The notes under the pieces were generated by a model. It made no database searches. It was not told the origin of the DNA and was given only the letters and a program-made list of their open reading frames with translations. A program made the position numbers and the translations under genes. Below, in pieces: positions 6,297-6,593 of a DNA stretch of 6,593 bases (its first letter is position 1; every line of letters starts with the position of its first letter). The DNA comes from an uncultured Planctomycetaceae bacterium. Its GTDB lineage: Bacteria > Planctomycetota > Planctomycetia > Pirellulales > Pirellulaceae. The stretch is from assembly GCA_903927685.1 (NCBI GenBank), contig CAIYOB010000488.1:1-6593 (forward strand), written 5' to 3'.

Positions 6297-6593
6297 TCAG
6301 CTGTCCGAGTCGTCCGCGCGGCGGCCCTTGAACAGTTTGCGTCCCAGGGCCGCCTGGTACGGCGTCCAGGGGCTGTCGTCGTTGGCGTCCTCGCGCATCA
6401 ACCCGCCGACGCTGTGGATTTTCGAATCCAGGTTGTCCAGGTAGTGCAGCGCGATCGCCTCCAGGGTCATCGGCAGCTTGGGGCTGCCGTACTCGTATTC
6501 CCCGTGATGGCTCAGAATCATGTGCTGCAGACGCAGCTTCAGTTCTTCCGGAAACGGCTCGCCTGACAGTTTTTCCGCCTCCTGGATCTTCTC
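6297..6593 (-). CDS. YhaM-like HD-domain 3'-5' exoribonuclease, C-terminal part
   Basis: The frame is open from the right edge to a stop at 6297-6299, giving 98 residues of the protein's C-terminal end; its start is outside the window. The Met at 6521 is internal, because coding continues upstream through [18 protein letters not shown] to the edge. [20 protein letters not shown] followed by [12 protein letters not shown] is characteristic of the end of the HD domain in YhaM-type proteins: the HH and GSP..P stretch, then a DN..D helix. YhaM is a metal-dependent 3'-5' exoribonuclease acting in the cytosol on short RNA. In this family an OB-fold nucleic-acid-binding domain usually precedes the HD domain, but that part is not visible here. 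The tail after about residue 62 of this fragment ([20 protein letters not shown]) is polar and ends in an acidic, serine-rich stretch. It is transcribed towards the + strand genes and is unrelated to the sugar operon. Confidence 0.82.
   Translation of the reverse strand, partial: EKIQEAEKLSGEPFPEELKLRLQHMILSHHGEYEYGSPKLPMTLEAIALHYLDNLDSKIHSVGGLMREDANDDSPWTPYQAALGRKLFKGRRADDSDS

Noticed and set aside
1..6593. CRISPR array, tRNA, rRNA, insertion sequence or phage genes
   Set aside because: I saw no spaced direct repeats, no tRNA cloverleaf or rRNA stretch, and no transposase or phage motifs in reading both strands.

Overview
The window is GC-rich and tightly packed with bacterial genes. It holds eight protein-coding genes: seven on the + strand and one on the - strand at the right edge, which converges on the other seven. 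A Tat-exported TIM-barrel protein, a run of sugar isomerase/epimerase-type genes, a YhaM-type exoribonuclease and an intergenic palindromic repeat suggest a planctomycete, perhaps of the Pirellulales type. This is inference from protein style and gene content; the window carries no rRNA or marker gene.

Layout. Bases 1-854 carry the 3' part of a divergent shikimate dehydrogenase-family oxidoreductase whose start lies left of the window. After 64 bases with a small GC hairpin comes a cupin-type (archaeal-type) glucose-6-phosphate isomerase homologue (919-1494). It is followed by a protein resembling the L-fucose isomerase C-terminal half (1511-2830), a cytosolic TIM-barrel sugar isomerase/epimerase (2833-3696) and a CtBP-like D-2-hydroxyacid dehydrogenase (3700-4695). 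Spacings in this block are 16, 2 and 3 bases, so it is almost certainly one transcript. A 99-base gap of lower GC content precedes a Tat-signal TIM-barrel protein (4795-5745). A small coiled-coil lipoprotein (5805-6248) follows. A hairpin-forming palindrome at 6261-6289 lies between the convergent 3' ends. The - strand gene (6297 to beyond 6593) is the C-terminal end of a YhaM-like HD-domain 3'-5' exoribonuclease.

How the genes may work together. The first five genes supply two NAD(P)-dependent oxidoreductases and three different isomerase folds (cupin, FucI-like, TIM barrel). That is the toolkit of a carbohydrate or polyol interconversion pathway. No kinase, aldolase, transporter or regulator is present, so the substrate cannot be read from this window. 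Several members depart from the textbook active site: Asn at a metal-ligand position in the FucI-like protein, Ser and His at usual substrate-binding positions in the shikimate dehydrogenase-like protein, and Asp at a usual His ligand in the exported TIM barrel. The family names should therefore not be taken as proven reactions. The isomerase/dehydrogenase operon is the most interesting part of the window.
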